Assembly (NCBI GenBank): GCA_030152605.1
Contig: JASLJB010000042.1
Coordinates: 1 to 16,681 of the forward strand
Length of the DNA: 16,681 bases
DNA from: Acinetobacter sp.
GTDB taxonomy: Bacteria > Pseudomonadota > Gammaproteobacteria > Pseudomonadales > Moraxellaceae
Direction: 5' to 3'
The translations under genes and the position numbers were made by a program. Each line of letters starts with the position of its first letter. Position 1 is the first letter of the stretch. Shown in pieces: positions 14,442 to 16,681 of this stretch. A model generated the notes under the pieces. It was given only the letters and a program-made list of their open reading frames with translations. It had not been told where the DNA came from and made no database searches.

Positions 14442-14663
14442 ATGACCAAGTCAATTAGAGCAAGAACCATGGATAAATCTAGCGCTCGCCTAAAGCTTCA
14501 ACATTTCGGTGTGGAACGAGTAGAGTCTAGCGACGTGATTTCTGCCGCAGTCGTACCTATGGATCTGCAAGATGATGAAGCAACCAAAAGGCTCGTTATG
14601 CACAGCGCAAGACGAGTGATTCGCCAACACAAAGAAGAGATTCAGGCACTGGCGTATAAATGA
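14442..14663 (+). CDS. Antitoxin partner of the Doc-type toxin
   Basis: 73 residues: a basic N-terminus (MTKSIRARTMDKSSARLKL), a middle 'ESSDVISAAVVPMDLQDDEA' and a charged helical C-terminus (RVIRQHKEEIQALAYK). The stop overlaps the toxin start by ATGA, the classic translational coupling of antitoxin and toxin. The size matches Phd (73), but the Phd/YefM N-terminal DNA-binding sequence is not recognisable, so this may be a distinct antitoxin family. By analogy with Phd the C-terminal helix would bind and block the toxin, and the N-terminus would bind the operator. The assignment rests on position rather than on homology. The segment is bounded by direct repeats. Confidence 0.75.
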   Translation: MTKSIRARTMDKSSARLKLQHFGVERVESSDVISAAVVPMDLQDDEATKRLVMHSARRVIRQHKEEIQALAYK

Positions 14664-15046
14664 GTTTAATTAATTCAACTTTTGTTATTGCTGTCCATGA
14701 TGAAATTCTTCGGCAGACAGGTGTAGGGCGAGAAGGTTGTCATCTTGATAAGTTGGAAGGTGTACTGAGTCGAATAGATCAGCAGATGTATTATAACAAT
14801 GTAGATGATCTGTTTGAGGTTTCCGCGTGGTACGGGATCGCGTTAGCGAAAGGTCATGCATTTGTTGATGGCAACAAGCGTACCGGGCTGGCTGTAATGT
14901 TAACTTTTCTTGAAATTCAGGGTGTCACAATTATAAACCATACCGGGCTAGATGATTTAATGGTTGATATTGTGGAGAGTAACAATGAGCATGAGATCCT
15001 AGCTAAAAGGGTTGCCAACTTCCTAATAGTATTGTCCGAGATTTAA
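14660..15046 (+). CDS. doc: Doc-type (death-on-curing) Fic-fold toxin
   Basis: 128 residues. The Fic/Doc motif HAFVDGNKRTG starts at His66, the same position as in phage P1 Doc (126 residues, His66, Asp70, Asn72, Lys73, Arg74). The N-terminal 'VHDEILRQTG' and 'LDKLEGVLSRIDQQMYY' correspond to the usual Doc substrate/flap region (core LEGVLSRIDQQMYY). GNKR rather than GNGR marks it as Doc, whose family phosphorylates EF-Tu and blocks translation, rather than an AMP-transferring Fic. Start ATG 14660 overlaps the antitoxin stop. Such modules stabilise prophages and islands. This one sits between two direct repeats, so loss of the segment would unleash the toxin. The motif is intact, so it is probably functional. 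Confidence 0.92.
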   Translation: MSLINSTFVIAVHDEILRQTGVGREGCHLDKLEGVLSRIDQQMYYNNVDDLFEVSAWYGIALAKGHAFVDGNKRTGLAVMLTFLEIQGVTIINHTGLDDLMVDIVESNNEHEILAKRVANFLIVLSEI

Positions 15047-15062
15047 GAAATTGATTAACTCC

Positions 15063-15084
15063 AGCCACCTTCGGGTGGTTTTTT
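15063..15084 (+). terminator. Rho-independent terminator of the toxin-antitoxin operon
   Basis: CCACC / GGTGG stem around TTCG with a run of T, 17 bases after the toxin stop. It is the sister of the terminator at 13371-13393. Confidence 0.85.
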
Positions 15085-15501
15085 AATGCTTAAATTTTAA
15101 TTAGGGCGAATTCAGCCTAATTACGCCGTGAGTCACTATGGACATTGAAAAATATAACAAGCTGACCAACAAGGCGCCGATTAAAACCAAAGCCAAAACC
15201 CGACCGCTGCCAAAGCAACACAAAAATATTTAGATGCATTCGAGCAATTCAAGGAAATTCTTGATCGTGTGGAAATCAAGTATGAAGAGTATTTCCATTT
15301 CAAAAGCACGAAGAACTGGCGTTTTGATTTCCATCTTATTGAATATCGAATGTTGATTGAAATTGCTGGCGGCTCATGGTCGGGTGGTAGAAGTGGCAAG
15401 TTGGCGAATAAGGCTTGGAGCATAGATCGATATGACCATGCTGAAGAAATGGGTTTTAGGTTTCAGCAGTTCATGCCTGCTGATATTGGCATGGGGCGTG
15501 C
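15065..15501 (+). repeat. Right copy of the 437-base direct repeat
   Basis: Pairs with 13374-13810 at a fixed offset of 1691. It is better preserved in the coding part than the left copy, and its flanking sequence continues into a more complete phage gene. See the left copy for what it contains. Confidence 0.85.
15099..15122. repeat. Near-palindrome upstream of the right endonuclease copy
   Basis: 24 bases with arms AATTAGG / CCTAATT around GAATTC, with mismatches in the inner part. It aligns exactly with the perfect palindrome at 13408-13431, yet the arms differ while still pairing. Confidence 0.6.
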
Positions 15502-15616
15502 AACCGCTTGGCTAAGAGGATTAAAGACTCATGGATCAGACCATTCCCACCGACTGATTTTATTGATCAGGCCGAGGAAGAAGAAGCAATTCGACTTGTA
15601 TCCGCCGTGGATCTAA
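15138..15616 (+). pseudogene. Frameshifted Vsr/DUF559-like phage endonuclease gene, right copy
   Basis: The start MDIEKYNKLTNKAPIKTKAK (ATG 15138) ends at a TAG at 15231-15233 because one base is missing near 15212. In the next frame 'ATQKYLDAFEQFKEIL' joins directly to 'DRVEIKYEEYFHF', so the original product was one protein. The rest has the PD-(D/E)xK elements 'WRFDFHLIEYRMLIEIAGGSW' (core RFDFHLIEYRMLIEIAGGSW) and 'SGGRSGKLANKAWSIDRYDHA', then 'EEMGFRFQQF'. Family members are phage or repair endonucleases related to Vsr/DUF559. A GTG at 15269 could give a 115-residue product keeping the RFDF and EIAGG core but lacking the N-terminus. Residues after about KTHG run into a frame overlapping the next gene and are likely not native. 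Confidence 0.65.
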
Positions 15617-15750
15617 GAGAATGGATGCTTGAAATGTTCGTCTATGAAGATCGGCGACTGTATAACTCCGATCACGACCATATCGCTGAACTCATATATG
15701 ACAATGAAGAGTTCCTTGCATTGGCATTATCGGCCGCCGTGGCTAGTTGA
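15508..15750 (+). CDS. Small acidic phage-type protein, possibly damaged at its start
   Basis: The open frame ends FIDQAEEEEAIRLVSAVDLR, 'EWMLEMFVYEDRRLYN', 'SDHDHIAELIYDNEEFLALA' and 'LSAAVAS'. It is acidic and helical, with no enzyme motif. The in-frame start is a TTG at 15508. An ATG at 15531 with the natural-looking beginning M-D-Q-T-I-P is one frame off and would join the body if one C were removed from CCC near 15546. The gene therefore probably lost a frame at its 5' end. It follows the endonuclease relic and likely belonged to the same phage operon. Function is unknown. Confidence 0.5.
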   Translation: MAKRIKDSWIRPFPPTDFIDQAEEEEAIRLVSAVDLREWMLEMFVYEDRRLYNSDHDHIAELIYDNEEFLALALSAAVAS

Positions 15751-15869
15751 GTTCTTTCGTAAATATAATGAATGTTGGGTGTGATACAGCGCATTAATCA
15801 AGTCCTTCAACTGAGGGGCAGTTTACACAGCTGAGGTGAATTGATTGAGTGATGCCTATAGAGTAAATT

Positions 15870-16253
15870 CTATTTAAATTTTTTATGGCCTATTTTCTTA
15901 ATTTGCTCTATTTTTTTTACAGATTTTTTACCTTCTTTGAATTCACCAGCAACAAATAATTTTTTTGCTTTATTTACTTCATCTAATAGCATATTCAAAG
16001 TACTTCGATATTCCACTACTTTAGGGTCATCTTCCCCTAATTGACTTAAGGGTTCCGGTAAGAACTCTATTAAATCCAATACTGCATTATTCATTTTAAA
16101 CAAAGCATTTAAAGCCTGATATTTATCTTTAGAAGATTTTAATTCTGTAAAATGAAGTTCTAGATTTTTCATGTTATAAACCCTGTCTGGAACTTCCGCA
16201 AGGCAAGTCACACTTAGTATAATTGATAAAATAAGCACACTAATAAATCTCAC
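15870..16253 (-). CDS. Cytochrome b562 family periplasmic protein
   Basis: From GTG 16253 the product is 127 residues, close to the E. coli cytochrome b562 precursor (128). Residues 1-19 form a signal peptide (RFISVLILSIILSVTCLAE, cleavage likely after CLA). The mature part is a four-helix bundle pattern: 'VYNMKNLELHFTELKSS' with the methionine in the place of the axial Met ligand, 'DDPKVVEYRSTLNMLLDEV', and a C-terminal 'IEQIKKIGHKKFK' with the histidine in the place of the axial His ligand. Family members bind haem b in the periplasm, but many homologues have no known role. The SD is GGGGGA 5 bases before the GTG. The frame is open further upstream to 16295 and beyond, where the sequence belongs to an integrase relic, so the ATG at 16295 is not the likely start. 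The C-terminus is unusually lysine-rich. Confidence 0.75.
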   Translation of the reverse strand: MRFISVLILSIILSVTCLAEVPDRVYNMKNLELHFTELKSSKDKYQALNALFKMNNAVLDLIEFLPEPLSQLGEDDPKVVEYRSTLNMLLDEVNKAKKLFVAGEFKEGKKSVKKIEQIKKIGHKKFK

Positions 16254-16325
16254 CAATTTCCCCCGGCTATTAATAATATCAGCCCAATCTTGCATTAGTT
16301 CTCTACGTTCATCAATGTCGTGAGC
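16254..16325 (-). pseudogene. C-terminal tail of a phage integrase (relic)
   Basis: The minus strand reads A-H-D-I-D-E-R-R-E-L-M-Q-D-W-A-D-I-I. The (D/E)(L/I)xE(R/K)RxLMQxWADY(L/I) pattern is the usual end of P4-type tyrosine recombinases. A TAA (16326-16328) precedes it where a Tyr codon would fit (A-A-Tyr-A). Upstream, 16329-16397 reads without a stop and may be more of the relic or a separate repeat. It lies about 230 bases from the tRNA-Gly 3' end on the same strand, the position of an integrase next to its attachment site. Its frame runs straight into the cytochrome b562 gene. Confidence 0.55.
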
Positions 16326-16328
16326 TTA

Positions 16329-16495
16329 TGCTGCCGAAATAAAATCGATTCGAAGTGGATTTGGGGAGGCGTTACCCTCGATTGGGGCTAGATCAATTTA
16401 ACTCTTGCACTTATAGTTGTGCACAAACCATGTAATCATTTCATGGCGTAAGTTGGATATTCTTATTTAAGTGAGTTTTTAGAAAAACCATTCAT
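16329..16495. other. Non-coding DNA between the integrase relic and the tRNA-Gly terminator
   Basis: A roughly 70-base stretch at 16329-16397 is free of stops on the minus strand and bounded by TAA codons on both sides. It may be an ancient integrase fragment or a short repeated element. The rest shows no gene, promoter or strong hairpin. No second copy of the tRNA-Gly 3' end was found in the window to mark the far attachment site. Confidence 0.35.
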
Positions 16496-16535
16496 AAAAA
16501 AAAGCCACAAAGTTATTAAAACTTTGTGGCTTTTT
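16496..16535 (-). terminator. Terminator of tRNA-Gly
   Basis: An 11-bp perfect stem (AGCCACAAAGT / ACTTTGTGGCT) with a 7-base loop is followed on the minus strand by a run of T, 15-20 bases past the tRNA 3' end. The A/T tracts on both sides would let it act in both directions. Confidence 0.9.
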
Positions 16536-16549
16536 CTACAACCATATTC

Positions 16550-16625
16550 TGGAGCGGGAAAGGAGACTCGAACTCCCGACCCCAACCTTGGCAAGGTTAT
16601 GCTCTACCAACTGAGCTATTCCCGC
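16550..16625 (-). tRNA. tRNA-Gly(GCC)
   Basis: A 76-base cloverleaf on the minus strand: acceptor GCGGGAA/TTCCCGC, D arm TAGCTCAGTTGGTAGAGC, anticodon stem-loop with GCC, T loop GTTCGAGTC, discriminator T and encoded CCA. It is intact, single and stands at the edge of the element graveyard. tRNA-Gly is a common integration target. Confidence 0.96.
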
Positions 16626-16635
16626 AATGGAGTGC

Positions 16636-16663
16636 ATTATAGAGAGTTTGATAGCGCTGTCAA
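16636..16663 (-). promoter_or_regulatory. Near-consensus promoter of tRNA-Gly
   Basis: On the minus strand a perfect TTGACA (16658-16663) and a perfect TATAAT (16636-16641) are 16 bases apart. The tRNA 5' end lies 10 bases past the -10. Confidence 0.9.
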
Positions 16664-16681
16664 CTCTTTATGTATGCAACT

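Noticed and set aside
16550..16582. Duplicate of the tRNA-Gly 3' end elsewhere in the window as a far attachment site
   Set aside because: Scanning leftwards by eye gave only short purine-rich matches (for example near 12767), none long enough to be an attachment repeat.

Overview
The window looks like chromosomal DNA from a gamma-proteobacterium of the Moraxellaceae, most likely Acinetobacter. The main support is the monomeric NADP-type isocitrate dehydrogenase, a giant Bap/RTX-type adhesin built on the Acinetobacter plan, AT-rich intergenic DNA, and small lipoproteins and prophage relics of the kind found in that genus. Species cannot be set from the sequence alone.

Layout. Positions 1-7005 hold the 3' part of a very large surface adhesin, open at the left edge. 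It has collagen-like/EWL repeats, then many Ig-like domains, then two tandem copies of a C-terminal type I secretion module with RTX repeats. A UUCG-loop terminator ends it. Next is a PaaI-type hotdog thioesterase (7211-7627). It converges on icd, a monomeric isocitrate dehydrogenase on the minus strand (7770-10001), and the two share a hairpin terminator. A roughly 700-base control region without a gene lies upstream of icd. After it come a small single-pass membrane protein (minus), a small lipoprotein, a gene interrupted by a stop at codon 5, a broken tRNA-Arg relic, an unknown 214-residue protein and a second lipoprotein (Sbal_3080-like).

From 13372 to the right edge the DNA is a mobile-element graveyard. 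Two diverged 437-base direct repeats lie exactly 1691 bases apart. Each starts with a terminator and carries a broken copy of a Vsr/DUF559-like phage endonuclease gene. Between them sit a fragment of a second endonuclease family, tandem tRNA genes (CAU anticodon, and Arg-CCU), and a two-gene toxin-antitoxin operon with a Doc-type Fic toxin. After the second repeat come a small phage-type ORF, a cytochrome b562-like periplasmic protein on the minus strand, the tail of a phage integrase that runs in frame into that gene, and a tRNA-Gly(GCC) gene with a near-consensus promoter and a strong terminator.

How it fits together. The left half is resident chromosome: adhesin, thioesterase and a central-carbon enzyme. 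The right half reads as a tRNA-associated integration hotspot that has gained and lost several phage-like elements. The toxin-antitoxin pair and the two tRNA genes survive inside a segment bounded by direct repeats, so recombination between the repeats could delete them. That arrangement is the most unusual feature of the window, together with the duplicated secretion module of the adhesin.
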